A stretch of DNA of 64,000 nucleotides from an uncultured Pelagibacteraceae bacterium (lineage in GTDB: Bacteria > Pseudomonadota > Alphaproteobacteria > Pelagibacterales > Pelagibacteraceae). The notes beneath the pieces were generated by a model that was not told the origin of the DNA, did not search any database, and saw nothing but the letters and a program-made list of their open reading frames with translations. Position numbers and translations under genes: made by a program. Below, piece after piece: positions 16,679-26,949 of this stretch. Within the stretch, counting starts at the first letter, position 1, and every line of letters begins with the position of its first letter. Location: NCBI GenBank assembly GCA_902598735.1, contig CACKCM010000001.1, forward strand, positions 62,001 through 126,000. Reading direction: 5' to 3'.

Positions 16679-18546
16679 CAAGCAGTGGCTTTATATCTAA
16701 GTTTTTTAATGTGTGAAAGAAGAATAATTATAGCTGCTGGCGTAACGCCATCAATACGAATAGCTTGACCAAGTGTTTTAGGCTTCACTTGAAGCAGCTT
16801 ACTCTTAATCTCATTAGATAGACCGCTGAGTTTTTCATAATCTATACCCTCAGGTATTATAACGGCCTCATCTTTTTTAAAAGATTCTATATCTTTGTCT
16901 TGTCTGTCCAGGTAACCCATGTAATGGGCGTCTGTTACAACTTGATTTTCAATAGACCTTGGAAAACTAGGAATATCAGGAAACACTTGCCTTATTTTTG
17001 CCATATTTACTTTTCGCTGACCCATAATCTCTAAACAAGATCTTTTTACTCCATCCATAGCAATTTTAATATCATATTTCTTAGCTTGATTAGGTGATAG
17101 ATAATTATTTTTTAGAATTGAATTAAGAGCCAAAATATTTTTTTTCTTTTCATCAAATATTTTTTTTCTTTCAGACTTCACTAAATTTAAATTGATCCCA
17201 AAATCAGTTAGTCTTTGATCCGCATTATCAGCTCTTAAAGTTAATCTATATTCGGCTCTAGATGTAAACATTCTATAAGGTTCTGTAACTCCTTTAGTAA
17301 TAAGGTCATCAATCATAACACCAATATAAGAAGTTGATCGATCTAAAATAAACTCCTGTTGATTTCGAATTTTTAAAGCCGCATTAATTCCTGCTATCAG
17401 ACCTTGTGATGCAGCTTCTTCATAACCTGTAGTTCCATTAATTTGTCCAGCGAGAAATAAAGAATTAATTTTTTTGGTTTCTAATGTTGCTTTTAACTCC
17501 CTTGGATCCACATAATCGTACTCAATTGCGTATCCAGCTCTCTTCATCACAACATGCTCTAAACCCTTGATTTTACTCAATATTTTAAGCTGAATCTCCT
17601 CCGGAAGTGAGGTTGATATACCATTTGGGTAAATAGTATTGTCCTTTAATCCTTCTGGTTCTAAGAATATTTGGTGTTTTTCTTTTTCTTTAAACTTAAC
17701 AATTTTATCCTCTATAGATGGACAATACCTAGGCCCTACTCCTTTTATGTTTCCTGAATACATAGCGCTTCGTGAAATGTTATCGCTAATAATTTTATGA
17801 ACATCATTATTAGTATAAGTCATCCCACATTTGATCTGCTTATTGTCGATCTTATTAGTCAAGAAAGAAAAATAGTAATGATCATCATCAGCAGGCTGCA
17901 TTTCTAAGTCATCGTAATTAATTGTGTCACCATCTAATCTAGGTGGTGTTCCGGTTTTTAATCTTCCAATTTGCATATTGAATTTTGCTAGTTGTTCACT
18001 TAAACCGGTAGATGGTTTTTCATCAAACCGACCAGCTGGTATCTGTGTTTCACCTATATGTATTAAACCATTCAAAAAAGTTCCCGTAGTAAGTATCAGT
18101 TCTTTAGTTCTTATTTCTTTACCGCTCTGACAAACGAACCCTATTACTTTGTTGTTATCAAATAAAAATTTTACTACTGGATCAGCTACGACTTCTAAAT
18201 TTTCATAATTTAATAAAATCTTTTGCATGTGCTCTTTGTAAAGAGCTCTATCTGATTGGGTTCTTGGTCCTTGCACTGCTGGACCACGACTTCTATTTAA
18301 TAATCTAAATTGAATACCTGATTTATCAGCCACTACACCCATTACACCATCTAAAGCATCGATTTCTCTCACAAGATGCCCTTTTCCAAGTCCTCCTATA
18401 GCGGGATTACAAGACATTTCACCAATAGTCTCTATTTTATGGGTAAAAAGAGCAGTATTTACGCCCATTCTAGCGGAAGCTGCTGCTGCCTCACATCCAG
18501 CGTGTCCTCCGCCTATAACCACTACATCATAGCATTGTTTTGTCAT
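16678..18546 (-). CDS. mnmG: tRNA uridine-34 carboxymethylaminomethyl enzyme MnmG
   Basis: FAD enzyme that, with MnmE, modifies the wobble uridine of certain tRNAs. 622 residues, full length. N-terminal FAD motif '[19 protein letters not shown]'; GidA signatures '[19 protein letters not shown]' and '[13 protein letters not shown]'; then '[18 protein letters not shown]'. It overlaps rsmG by 1 bp and follows mnmE by 42 bp, so both partner subunits lie in one operon. Confidence 0.99.
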   Translation of the reverse strand: MTKQCYDVVVIGGGHAGCEAAAASARMGVNTALFTHKIETIGEMSCNPAIGGLGKGHLVREIDALDGVMGVVADKSGIQFRLLNRSRGPAVQGPRTQSDRALYKEHMQKILLNYENLEVVADPVVKFLFDNNKVIGFVCQSGKEIRTKELILTTGTFLNGLIHIGETQIPAGRFDEKPSTGLSEQLAKFNMQIGRLKTGTPPRLDGDTINYDDLEMQPADDDHYYFSFLTNKIDNKQIKCGMTYTNNDVHKIISDNISRSAMYSGNIKGVGPRYCPSIEDKIVKFKEKEKHQIFLEPEGLKDNTIYPNGISTSLPEEIQLKILSKIKGLEHVVMKRAGYAIEYDYVDPRELKATLETKKINSLFLAGQINGTTGYEEAASQGLIAGINAALKIRNQQEFILDRSTSYIGVMIDDLITKGVTEPYRMFTSRAEYRLTLRADNADQRLTDFGINLNLVKSERKKIFDEKKKNILALNSILKNNYLSPNQAKKYDIKIAMDGVKRSCLEIMGQRKVNMAKIRQVFPDIPSFPRSIENQVVTDAHYMGYLDRQDKDIESFKKDEAVIIPEGIDYEKLSGLSNEIKSKLLQVKPKTLGQAIRIDGVTPAAIIILLSHIKKLRYKATA

Positions 18547-18588
18547 TCTTTGAATGTAAACGTCTAGATTAAGAATACAAGAAGTATT

Positions 18589-19917
18589 TTATTTACCGAT
18601 ACAGAAGTCTTTGAATATAGATCCAAGTATTTCTTCCACATCTACCTTACCGACGATGCTACCAAGATGTCGTGTAGCCATTCTTAGGTCTTCAGCTGCT
18701 AATTCTAAGTCTTTGTTTTGATCCTTTTTAAGAAACTTATCAATTTCTTTTAGGCAATCATTAAGCTTAACTCTGTGCCTTTCTCTAGTAATTAAAGCGC
18801 TATTATTAGATGTAAATTTTTTGCTTAACTTAGATTTTACCAAATCTATTAATTTATCTATATTTTTATTATTTTTAACTGAAGCTAAAACAGTATCAAC
18901 ATCGAATTTATGATTTTGCTTATCTGAAACATCTGATTTATTCAAAAGAATTATAGTATCTTTATTAACCATATTCTGTATTTCCTTGTTAATTTTTTTA
19001 GATGAATTATCGATGACTACTATATTTAAATCTGCTTCTTTTGATTTACCTAAAGCTAAAGAAATACCTTTTTTCTCAACTTCGTTTTTAGCTTCTCTTA
19101 TACCAGCAGTATCAGCTAGGATTACAGGGTATCCATCCAAATTTAAATAGGTTTCTATAACATCTCTAGTCGTACCAGCCTCATCTGACACAATTGCTAC
19201 TTCTCTTTTTGAAAGTAAATTTAGTAATGATGATTTCCCCGCATTAACTTCTCCTGTAATTGAAACCCTAAAACCGTCTCTAATTTTTTCTCCAACTTTA
19301 TTATCTTCAATTATTTTTGTAATTTCTGAATGAATTTCTTTAATTGATTTGTGTGCATCTTTTAGTACTTTTTCTGGAAGATCTTCCTCTGCGAAATCAA
19401 TTTTTGCTTCAATGAAAGCAAGTGATTTTATTATTTTTTCCCTCAGATCATTATAATAATTTGATGCATTGCCCTGAACTAATTTAACTGCTTGTTGTCT
19501 TTGTAGTTCCGTCTCGGAATGGATTAGATCTCCTATACTTTCTGCTTTTAACAAATCGATTTTATCATTTTGAAATGCAATTTTAGTGAACTCACCTGGT
19601 TCAGCTAATCTGCAGTTTTTTTGCTCGGAAAGTACTCTTAATAAAGCGTTTATTACTGCGTTACTTCCATGGATTTGTAATTCTGCTAGATCTTCTCCAG
19701 TATAGCTGTTTGGCCCGGGAAACCACAATAATAGAGCCTCCGGATCTATTACATTACCATTGTTAGGATTATAGAACTTACAAAAATTAACTTCGTTAGA
19801 CTTTATATCTTTAGACTTAGTCAAATTTTGACAAATCTTGAGTGTTTCACTGCCTGATATTCTAACGATAGCTATTCCAGAGGGTCCTCTACCCGAAGAT
19901 AAAGCATAAATGTTCAT
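18589..19917 (-). CDS. mnmE: tRNA modification GTPase MnmE
   Basis: GTPase partner of MnmG. 442 residues. The N-terminal tetrahydrofolate-binding domain has 'SSGRGPSGIAIVRISG' and 'GEFTKIAFQNDKIDLL'. The G domain has 'GEVNAGKSSLLN' (G1), 'DTAGIRE' (G3) and 'LLNKSD' (G4). The protein ends in the diagnostic C-terminal 'CIGK', the catalytic cysteine motif. The ubiH-like gene lies 4 bp upstream. Confidence 0.99.
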   Translation of the reverse strand: MNIYALSSGRGPSGIAIVRISGSETLKICQNLTKSKDIKSNEVNFCKFYNPNNGNVIDPEALLLWFPGPNSYTGEDLAELQIHGSNAVINALLRVLSEQKNCRLAEPGEFTKIAFQNDKIDLLKAESIGDLIHSETELQRQQAVKLVQGNASNYYNDLREKIIKSLAFIEAKIDFAEEDLPEKVLKDAHKSIKEIHSEITKIIEDNKVGEKIRDGFRVSITGEVNAGKSSLLNLLSKREVAIVSDEAGTTRDVIETYLNLDGYPVILADTAGIREAKNEVEKKGISLALGKSKEADLNIVVIDNSSKKINKEIQNMVNKDTIILLNKSDVSDKQNHKFDVDTVLASVKNNKNIDKLIDLVKSKLSKKFTSNNSALITRERHRVKLNDCLKEIDKFLKKDQNKDLELAAEDLRMATRHLGSIVGKVDVEEILGSIFKDFCIGK

Positions 19918-19921
19918 TGAG

Positions 19922-21031
19922 TTATAATGATAAACCTCGATTAGAGATGATTTTACTGAATTTTTTTAATGTCTCGTTGTTCTTGATATTTTTTACAATT
20001 ATTTCTTTGAATGGATCTAAATATTTATTTTGTTTAAAAAAACTATGAGTAGCATCAACGCCTAAACTCATGATAGTGTTTTCGGGTTTTCTGCTATTAT
20101 AAAAATCATTTAACGCATAGCTATTTTTAATAGAAATGCCTAAATTCACATAATATTTAATAATTTCATTTAGTTTTTTAATGTCTCTTAGAACTAAATT
20201 AAAACCTTGACCAGCTACGGGATGAATAGTGTGCAAACCCTCACCAAGAATTAATATATTTTTTTGATGATACTGCCGTCTTAAACTAAGAGAAATAGGA
20301 TATGACTGAATGTTACTAATAGTGATATCTTTTTTTTTCTTTAATATTTCTGTTATTTTGTTTTTTACTAATGTTGTAATTTTTTTTGAATTATTTTCGA
20401 ACAAATATTTTTTAACACTCCAAACAAAAGAGAAATAATTATTTGAAAAAGGAAGTATAGCTAACGGGCCTTCTTTTAAAAAAAATTGGCTTGTGTTGAT
20501 TGTCTTAAAATTGTGTTTTACATATCCTGTAATAGCTATTTCTTTATAATCTTTCTTGATAGATCTAATTTTTGTTATGTTATCATAAATTTTAGATTGT
20601 CCCCCTATGCAGAGGATAATTAAATCATAATTTTTTAACTCATTTAAGTTTTTTAAATCTTTTCTGATTAATTTAATTTTATTTTTTGAAATTTCTTTCA
20701 ATAATACACTTTTAACTTTATCATTTTCAAAAACATACATAAGATTGGAATTAGCTTCGTTAAGATTTAAAAAATTTATTTTTTCTTTTGCGGTTTCGTA
20801 AAAAAGCTCAATTTTTTTTGAGGGCCAGAACAACTTTTGTCCCAAACTTGTAATATTTTGACTAATGAACTTATAATTTGTATCTGATATGGCAGTGGTC
20901 CTTTTATCGGCATTTTTTATGCCTTTTTTAGCTATTAAATTTACCTCTACACCTGGTACTTTAGATAAAATTACAGCTGTCATTAAGCCTGAAAGACCGT
21001 CTCCCACAACGCATATTCTCTGTTTTATCAT
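19922..21031 (-). CDS. UbiH/COQ6-family FAD-dependent hydroxylase (probable ubiquinone synthesis)
   Basis: 369 residues from the ATG at 21031, where the FAD motif 'CVVGDGLSGLMTAVIL' begins almost at once. The frame runs 65 codons further upstream, but that part overlaps ftsK on the other strand and looks random. The second FAD motif 'GEGLHTIHPVAGQGFNLVLRD' (read in two) is the UbiH-type GD-x3-x2-P-x2-GQG-x-N-x2-x2-D, with GDAAH replaced by GEGLH. It probably hydroxylates a ubiquinone precursor at the inner membrane; which ring position is unknown. Divergent from ftsK across 55 bp. Confidence 0.82.
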   Translation of the reverse strand: MIKQRICVVGDGLSGLMTAVILSKVPGVEVNLIAKKGIKNADKRTTAISDTNYKFISQNITSLGQKLFWPSKKIELFYETAKEKINFLNLNEANSNLMYVFENDKVKSVLLKEISKNKIKLIRKDLKNLNELKNYDLIILCIGGQSKIYDNITKIRSIKKDYKEIAITGYVKHNFKTINTSQFFLKEGPLAILPFSNNYFSFVWSVKKYLFENNSKKITTLVKNKITEILKKKKDITISNIQSYPISLSLRRQYHQKNILILGEGLHTIHPVAGQGFNLVLRDIKKLNEIIKYYVNLGISIKNSYALNDFYNSRKPENTIMSLGVDATHSFFKQNKYLDPFKEIIVKNIKNNETLKKFSKIISNRGLSL

Positions 21032-21086
21032 ATTAAAATTTTTAACACTTTCATAAAAATGGTAAAAAGTACGTAATCGATTCGTA

Positions 21087-23168
21087 ATGAATACAAACTT
21101 TTTAGATAGTGTAACAAATTTTTTGAAAAAGCGAACCTTTGAATTGCTAGGTTTAATCCTAGTTTTATCAAGTGTCGCACTCGCAATAGCTTTTACAACA
21201 TATTCTCCTGAAGATCCTTCATTCATTTATGGGGATAGAAATTTCGAGATCCGAAATTTTTTTGGGATTTATGGAAGTAGCGTTGCAGATTTTTTGTTAC
21301 AAAGTTTCGGTTTGGCCTCTTTTTTATTATTACTTAATTTTTTATTTTGGGGATTAGATTTAATAATAAAGAAAGAATTAAGAAGAATAATTTTAAAACT
21401 ATTTTTAGTTGTAGCATATTTAACTGTTGGAACAGTTTTTATCTATTTAACATTCGATAATTCTTTTTGGTTAATTGATAATGGCAATTCAGGTTTCGTT
21501 GGAAAAATAACATATAACTTTATTAATACTTGGGCTCCGTGGATTGATAATACATATTCAATTTATGGACTGCTTTTATTAACTATTATTTTTTTTTCAT
21601 TTTCAGCAGATATAAATTATAAAAAAGTATTCTCAGTAATTATTTCACTTTTTAGAAGAAAGCCTGTTGAAAATATTGAACCAGATTTTAGTAAAATTAA
21701 TATTGAAGACCAGCCGCAGACATTGGAAAAGCCACAGCAATCTTTTTCATTTGATACTGACACAAGTTCTCAAACAGAGCAAATCACTACAAAAAATAAA
21801 TATAAATTACCAGATATAAATTATCTAGAAAAAAATTTATCTAAACTTAATTCCGACGGAAATAAAAATCGTCCTGACGCCGAGTTTATGGAAAAAATAT
21901 TATTAGACTTTGGTATAGACGGAAAAATTAAAACAATAAATAATGGTCCTGTAGTAAGCCTTTATGAATTTGAACCAGCGCCTGGTGTAAAAGTATCAAA
22001 AATAATTAATTTATCTGAGGATTTAGCAAGAAATACTAGTTCAACTTCTACAAGAGTTTCCGTCATTCCTGGAAAAAATACTGTTGGAATTGAAATTCCT
22101 AACGAAGAAAGGGAGGGCGTATCATTACGAGAAATAATTTCTTATGATAAATTTCAAAAGAAAGATGTGAGACTTCCAATAGCAGTAGGTAAAAGTATTT
22201 CGGGAATGCCAATTGTTGGTGATTTAACATCAATGCCTCATCTTTTAATTGCAGGTACCACTGGTTCAGGAAAGTCTGTTTGTATTAATACAATAATTGT
22301 TTCTCTACTTTACAAACTAAGTCCAGACCTTTGTAAATTTATTTTAATTGATCCCAAAATGTTAGAGCTATCTACTTATGAAGGAATACCTCATTTATTA
22401 ACTCCAGTTATTACTGATGCTAAAAAAGCGACCTCAGCTTTATCTTGGACAGTAAAAGAAATGAACAGCAGATATAAATTAATGAGCAAGGTAGGAGTAA
22501 GAAACATTGATGGCTATAACTCTAAGCACAAACTTAAAATGCCTTACATCGTTGTAGTAGTTGACGAGATGTCAGATTTAATGCTTGTAGCTGGAAAAGA
22601 AATCGAAAACTATATTCAAAAATTATCACAAATGGCAAGAGCTGCAGGAATTCATATCATCATGGCTACTCAAAGACCAAGTGTTGATGTAATAACAGGT
22701 ACAATAAAAGCAAATTTCCCTACAAGAATATCTTTCCAAGTGAGTTCCAAAATTGATAGTAGAACCATTTTAGGGGAGCAGGGTGCCGAACAATTACTTG
22801 GAAAAGGAGACATGTTATTCATGTCATCAGCAAACAGAATAGTTAGAATTCACGGTCCATATGTTTCTGAACAAGAAATTGAGAAAATTACAAACTCATT
22901 AAGAGCACAGGGAGAACCAGATTATATGGAGGAAATTACTTCACAAGAAACAATGGAAAGCTCACTAACCCCTGGAAATGAAGGTGATGAGGATGAATTA
23001 TTTAATCAAGCCGTAGAAATTATTAAAGCAGAAGGAAAAGCCTCTACAAGCTTTTTACAGAGAAAGTTACAAATCGGATATAATAGAGCTGCTAGAATTA
23101 TTGATATGATGGAAGAAAAAGGTATTGTTAGTAAGGCAAATCATGTTGGTAAACGTGAAGTTCTTTAA
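21087..23168 (+). CDS. ftsK: DNA translocase FtsK
   Basis: Septum-anchored motor that segregates chromosome termini and activates XerCD. 693 residues, short because the linker is short. Several N-terminal transmembrane segments (about residues 18-180) are followed by a Gln/Thr-rich linker. The motor domain has Walker A 'AGTTGSGKSV' and Walker B 'IVVVVDEMSDLM', plus 'MATQRPSVDVITG'. The C-terminal gamma winged helix is 'STSFLQRKLQIGYNRAARI', which reads KOPS. No Shine-Dalgarno site is obvious at the ATG. lolA overlaps its 3' end. Confidence 0.98.
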   Translation: MNTNFLDSVTNFLKKRTFELLGLILVLSSVALAIAFTTYSPEDPSFIYGDRNFEIRNFFGIYGSSVADFLLQSFGLASFLLLLNFLFWGLDLIIKKELRRIILKLFLVVAYLTVGTVFIYLTFDNSFWLIDNGNSGFVGKITYNFINTWAPWIDNTYSIYGLLLLTIIFFSFSADINYKKVFSVIISLFRRKPVENIEPDFSKINIEDQPQTLEKPQQSFSFDTDTSSQTEQITTKNKYKLPDINYLEKNLSKLNSDGNKNRPDAEFMEKILLDFGIDGKIKTINNGPVVSLYEFEPAPGVKVSKIINLSEDLARNTSSTSTRVSVIPGKNTVGIEIPNEEREGVSLREIISYDKFQKKDVRLPIAVGKSISGMPIVGDLTSMPHLLIAGTTGSGKSVCINTIIVSLLYKLSPDLCKFILIDPKMLELSTYEGIPHLLTPVITDAKKATSALSWTVKEMNSRYKLMSKVGVRNIDGYNSKHKLKMPYIVVVVDEMSDLMLVAGKEIENYIQKLSQMARAAGIHIIMATQRPSVDVITGTIKANFPTRISFQVSSKIDSRTILGEQGAEQLLGKGDMLFMSSANRIVRIHGPYVSEQEIEKITNSLRAQGEPDYMEEITSQETMESSLTPGNEGDEDELFNQAVEIIKAEGKASTSFLQRKLQIGYNRAARIIDMMEEKGIVSKANHVGKREVL

Positions 23169-23712
23169 AAAAATACTTTCACTCTCGTTTTTTTTATTAA
23201 TAACAACGAGTTTATTAGCAAATGAAAAAAATCAAATAGTTGCTCAATTAAATAGCTTAAATTCCTTGGAATTTACATTTGATCAATCAATTAATGAAAA
23301 AACAGAAAAAGGTAGCTGTCTTTTAGAATTTCCTGGAAAATTAAAATGCAATTACTTTGACGACAAGAAGAAAGAATTAGTTATTAATAATAAGAGATTA
23401 GCAATAACCCAGAAAATATATAACAAAACTTATCATTATCCTATTTCAAAATCTCCATTCTTAAATATTTTATATAAGGATAAACTTTTAGAGATAGTGC
23501 AATCAGGTGTATTAGAATCATCTGATCAAATAATAAAGCTTGTTTATTTTGGTGATAACGAAATTACAGTTTTTTTTGACAAAACTAATCTAGACTTGAA
23601 AGGATGGAAGATTAAAGATCAATACAACAATAATATAAATTTTTCCCTAAAAATTGTTGCTAAAAACGATGTTTTTAAAAAAGGTACCTTTAAAGTCCCC
23701 GAAATAAACTAA
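23155..23712 (+). CDS. lolA: Outer-membrane lipoprotein carrier LolA
   Basis: Periplasmic chaperone that ferries lipoproteins from LolCDE to the outer membrane. I choose the GTG at 23155 (185 residues) because it gives a standard signal peptide, KFFKKILSLSFFLLITTSLLA in outline, cleaved before NEKN; an ATG at 23143 is possible. The body has 'LNSLEFTFDQS', 'KGSCLLEFPGKLKCNY' and late 'DLKGWKIKDQ', the LolA strand pattern. It overlaps ftsK by 14 bp; ftsK-lolA is a conserved alphaproteobacterial pair. Confidence 0.88.
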   Translation: MKFFKKILSLSFFLLITTSLLANEKNQIVAQLNSLNSLEFTFDQSINEKTEKGSCLLEFPGKLKCNYFDDKKKELVINNKRLAITQKIYNKTYHYPISKSPFLNILYKDKLLEIVQSGVLESSDQIIKLVYFGDNEITVFFDKTNLDLKGWKIKDQYNNNINFSLKIVAKNDVFKKGTFKVPEIN

Positions 23713-24215
23713 GCTACGAAATCAATTTCTTCTTCTTTAAATATTTCAAAACCTTTAGATTTATAATTTTGTAATGCATGTTTGTGGTCTAAACTACAAG
23801 TATGAACCCACATTCTTTGAGGATTTTTTCTTGATGCACTTGCGATAGCATGATTTACAAGCGTTGATCCAAGCTTTAAACCTCTGAATTCTTTTAGCAC
23901 CCCTAGATTGATAAGCTCTACTTCATTTGATCCAGGATGATATTCTTGTTCATAGTATCCTACTAAATCCTCACCTTTTTTAAGAACATGCGTTTCTAAA
24001 TTTTTATTCGTAACATACTTTACCCATTCGCTATCAGACCAAAGTAATCTATCTCTCCAATAGTGATCTACACCTATTTGTTTGTAGAAAAATCTGTTTA
24101 AGTGGAAATTATCTTTATCATCCAAAATAATTTTAAATTTTTCTGGAAGATTTAAATCAACTGTTTTTGAAAAGTCCTTAATTTCTAAAAAATATCTTTT
24201 TACTCTTGAAACCAT
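23709..24215 (-). CDS. GNAT-family acetyltransferase
   Basis: 168 residues. The C-terminal half has the GNAT core: 'ELINLGVLKEFRGLKLGSTL' (acetyl-CoA loop R-G-x-x-L-G), then 'HKHALQNYKSKGFEIF' (motif B). The substrate cannot be inferred. It is the last gene of the minus-strand his run (stop-to-start contact with the HIT gene) and overlaps the convergent lolA by 4 bp. Confidence 0.85.
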   Translation of the reverse strand: MVSRVKRYFLEIKDFSKTVDLNLPEKFKIILDDKDNFHLNRFFYKQIGVDHYWRDRLLWSDSEWVKYVTNKNLETHVLKKGEDLVGYYEQEYHPGSNEVELINLGVLKEFRGLKLGSTLVNHAIASASRKNPQRMWVHTCSLDHKHALQNYKSKGFEIFKEEEIDFVA

Positions 24216-24571
24216 CAGCTAACCATCTTTCCGATCTTTTCACCTGCAAATATATGAAAGTGTAAATGAGGAACCTCCTGACCACCATCACTTCCAATAT
24301 TAGTTAAAGCTCGATATCCTTTATCTTTTGCGCCCACTAAGTTTGCAACATGCGTCACTGCTTTGTTTAACTCTACAATCTCTTTATCTGATGCTTTGCT
24401 GTTGAAATCATTAAGATCTACGTATTCACCTTTAGGAATAACTAAAACATGAACTTTCTTTTGAGGATTGATATCATGAAAAGCTAAAACATGATCATTT
24501 TCATAAACTTTTTTACAAGGGATTTCACCTCTTAAAATTTTAGCAAATATATTATTTTTGTCGTAATTCAT
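24215..24571 (-). CDS. HIT-family (HinT-like) nucleotide hydrolase
   Basis: 118 residues, full length for a HINT-type protein. The histidine triad is 'PHLHFHIFAG' (H-x-H-x-H), the active site that hydrolyses phosphoramidates such as adenosine monophosphoramidate. 'NIFAKILRGEIPCKKVYE' at the N-terminus is typical. It overlaps hisE by 4 bp and the GNAT gene by one base. Location after hisE is common in alphaproteobacteria. Confidence 0.94.
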   Translation of the reverse strand: MNYDKNNIFAKILRGEIPCKKVYENDHVLAFHDINPQKKVHVLVIPKGEYVDLNDFNSKASDKEIVELNKAVTHVANLVGAKDKGYRALTNIGSDGGQEVPHLHFHIFAGEKIGKMVS

Positions 24572-24840
24572 TTCTGTCTTTTCTTAAGTTCACTCATCAC
24601 ATCTTCAATTTTTATGTTGTTAGCCTCTAAGTAAACCATCAAATGATAAACCACATCAGCAGCTTCGTGTATCTTATTTGAATTCTTTTCCACAGATTCT
24701 ATTAATTCGGCTATTTCCTCTTTTACTTTTGAAACACTAAGGTTTTTATCATTCAAAAGTTTATTAGTATAAGATTTATCTGGAGAAGAATTTTTTCTCT
24801 CTCTGATTGTTTTAATTAATTGTTCTAAGTTTTCAAACAT
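24568..24840 (-). CDS. hisE: Phosphoribosyl-ATP pyrophosphatase
   Basis: Second step of histidine synthesis. 90 residues. The all-alpha MazG-like fold shows 'VKEEIAELIESVEKN' (E-E-x2-E metal ligands) and 'HEAADVVYHLMVYLEA' (E-x2-D). One base separates it from hisF upstream. hisI is not in this window and is not fused to hisE here. Confidence 0.96.
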   Translation of the reverse strand: MFENLEQLIKTIRERKNSSPDKSYTNKLLNDKNLSVSKVKEEIAELIESVEKNSNKIHEAADVVYHLMVYLEANNIKIEDVMSELKKRQK

Positions 24841-24841
24841 T

Positions 24842-25600
24842 TTATAACCTTACCGATACATTTTTAGAATTCAAATATTCTTTAACATCTTTAATTTTAT
24901 ATTCGCCATAATGAAAAATAGAAGCCGCTAAAACTGCACTTGCTCCACCTTTAACTATGCCGTCATATAAGTGATCTAGAGTTCCAACTCCACCGGAAGC
25001 TATCACCGGAATATTGGTGCTATTTGTAATTGTTTTTAATAAATCAACATCGTAACCAGATTTAGTTCCATCTTTATCCATCGAAGTTAATAAAATTTCT
25101 CCAGCTCCATTTTCTTCTACTTTTTTAGCAAACTCCACTGCATCGATACCGGTTTTATTTCTTCCACCGTGAGTAAACACTTCCCAATTATTTACTGAAA
25201 CTTTTTTGGCATCAATCGCAACAACAATACATTGAGATCCGAATTTTTTTGAAGCTTCCCTAACAAAGTCGACATTCTTTACAGCGGCAGTATTAATGGA
25301 GACTTTGTCTGCACCGGCTAACAATAAATCGGTAATATTTTGAATAGTTCTAACACCACCTCCAACAGTTAAAGGAACGAAACATTCTTTCGCAGTTTTT
25401 CTGACAATATCAATAATCGTTTCTCTATTTTCATTTGATGCGGTAATATCAAGAAAACAAATCTCGTCAGCGCCACCGTCACTATAAATTTTAGCTTGTT
25501 CTACTGGATCTCCAGCATCTTTTAATTCAACAAAGTTAATACCTTTAACAACTCTTCCATCTTTAACATCAAGGCAAGGTATAATTCTATTTTTAAGCAT
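24842..25600 (-). CDS. hisF: Imidazole glycerol phosphate synthase, cyclase subunit
   Basis: Beta/alpha barrel that turns PRFAR plus HisH-derived ammonia into IGP and AICAR. 252 residues from the ATG at 25600, with AAGGA just upstream; a TTG one codon earlier is less likely. '[15 protein letters not shown]' carries the first catalytic Asp, 'IVVAIDAKK' the second; '[19 protein letters not shown]' (read as one motif family) closes the barrel. It overlaps hisA by 8 bp. Confidence 0.98.
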   Translation of the reverse strand: MLKNRIIPCLDVKDGRVVKGINFVELKDAGDPVEQAKIYSDGGADEICFLDITASNENRETIIDIVRKTAKECFVPLTVGGGVRTIQNITDLLLAGADKVSINTAAVKNVDFVREASKKFGSQCIVVAIDAKKVSVNNWEVFTHGGRNKTGIDAVEFAKKVEENGAGEILLTSMDKDGTKSGYDVDLLKTITNSTNIPVIASGGVGTLDHLYDGIVKGGASAVLAASIFHYGEYKIKDVKEYLNSKNVSVRL

Positions 25601-26318
25601 CAATTTCCTTTGCTAACTCGTCAAGCTTAATATCACCATCGTAAATAGCTTTACCAACAATGATTCCCTCAATTTTTTTATTATTTAACTCTTTAGCTTT
25701 CTTTATATCACTTATTGAAGAAACGCCTCCTGAAATCACAACAGGACAATTAGAAAGTTCTGCAATTTTTAATGTCTCTTCATAGTTAGGGCCAGTTTTC
25801 ATTCCATCTCTATTTATGTCTGTAAAAATAATTCTGCTTAAGCCAAAATCATTTACTTCTTTTAAAAAATCTGTGGTTTTAATTTCTAAATTCTCTTTCC
25901 AGCCTGATACAGAAAGATTTCCATCTTTTGCATCTAATCCTAACGCAATTTGATTTTTAAAATTTTCACAAGCTTTTTTTAAAAATTCTTTATTTTTTAT
26001 TGCTCCACTTCCTAAAATTACTTTATCAGCTCCTGCATCAATGTATTGATGAACACTATCTAAATTTCTTACACCTCCACCTATCTCAACCTTTAAATCA
26101 TACTTGCTCACTATCTTCTTAATAATATCTAAATTTACAGTCTTTCCAGTTAAAGCCCCATCTAAATCAACAATGTGTAAATTTTTAAAACCATGATCTT
26201 TGTATTTGCCAGCTTGATCGATAGGTGAAGTTTCATATTCAGTTTTGTTTTCAAAATCTCCTTTTATTAATCTTACGCATTTCTTATCCTTAATATCTAT
26301 AGCAGGAAATATTTTCAT
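25593..26318 (-). CDS. hisA: Phosphoribosylformimino-AICAR ribotide isomerase
   Basis: Amadori isomerase of the histidine pathway, a half-barrel relative of HisF. 241 residues. '[18 protein letters not shown]' contains the catalytic base Asp8; '[10 protein letters not shown]' and '[16 protein letters not shown]' (acid Asp region) are diagnostic. It overlaps hisH by one base (ATG/TGA contact) and hisF by 8 bp. Confidence 0.98.
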   Translation of the reverse strand: MKIFPAIDIKDKKCVRLIKGDFENKTEYETSPIDQAGKYKDHGFKNLHIVDLDGALTGKTVNLDIIKKIVSKYDLKVEIGGGVRNLDSVHQYIDAGADKVILGSGAIKNKEFLKKACENFKNQIALGLDAKDGNLSVSGWKENLEIKTTDFLKEVNDFGLSRIIFTDINRDGMKTGPNYEETLKIAELSNCPVVISGGVSSISDIKKAKELNNKKIEGIIVGKAIYDGDIKLDELAKEIDA

Positions 26319-26944
26319 TATAATCTTAAGAAGTTATCAATTATTTTTAATCCGATTTTATCACTCTTCTCAGGGTGAAATTGTGTTCCAAACAAATTAT
26401 CTCTTTCCACGGAGCAGACAATTTTTGACGAATAGTCTGTTGTTGCTGAAATAACTGACTTATCTTCAGGAATAAACTCATAACTATGAACAAAATACAT
26501 ATGAGATTTATTTTTTATGTCTTTAAATATCTTGCTCTCTTTTTGAATTTCAATTTCGTTCCAACCAATATGTGGAAGTTTAAATTTTCCCTTTTGATTA
26601 TCTATTTTGGATACTTTACCAGAGATCCAACCTAATCCCTTTGTTTCCGCTTCTTCATACCCAATGTCAGCAAACATTTGTAATCCTACACAAATTCCTA
26701 ATAAGGGTTTCTTATTTATAATTGCAAAATCTTTAAGCGTGTCTACTAATCCAGAAATACCATTAAGAGAGTCAACACAGCTTTTAAATGAACCTTGGCC
26801 AGGTAAAACAATTTTATCACTAGATTTGATTTTTTTAATATCAGAGGTTACTTCTAAATTAACTTTACCTTTAGCTACCTCTGTAAAAGAATTTATGACA
26901 GAGCTAATATTGCCCGATTGGTAGTCAACAATTGTGACGTTCAT
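26318..26944 (-). CDS. hisH: Imidazole glycerol phosphate synthase, glutaminase subunit
   Basis: Class I glutamine amidotransferase that feeds ammonia to HisF. 208 residues from the ATG at 26944 (a TTG lies one codon before). N-terminal 'VDYQSGNISSVINSF', oxyanion strand 'LPGQGSFKSC', nucleophile 'PLLGICVGLQMF' and the His-Glu pair 'GTQFHPEKS' are all present. It lies between hisB and hisA. Confidence 0.98.
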   Translation of the reverse strand: MNVTIVDYQSGNISSVINSFTEVAKGKVNLEVTSDIKKIKSSDKIVLPGQGSFKSCVDSLNGISGLVDTLKDFAIINKKPLLGICVGLQMFADIGYEEAETKGLGWISGKVSKIDNQKGKFKLPHIGWNEIEIQKESKIFKDIKNKSHMYFVHSYEFIPEDKSVISATTDYSSKIVCSVERDNLFGTQFHPEKSDKIGLKIIDNFLRL

Positions 26945-26949
26945 CAATT

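Noticed and set aside
21032-21226. 65-codon upstream extension of the ubiH-like gene
   Set aside because: It overlaps the ftsK coding start on the other strand and precedes the FAD-binding motif that normally begins the protein.
23709-23712. Possible frameshift or gene fusion at lolA/GNAT junction
   Set aside because: The genes simply converge with a 4-bp overlap; both have intact family ends.
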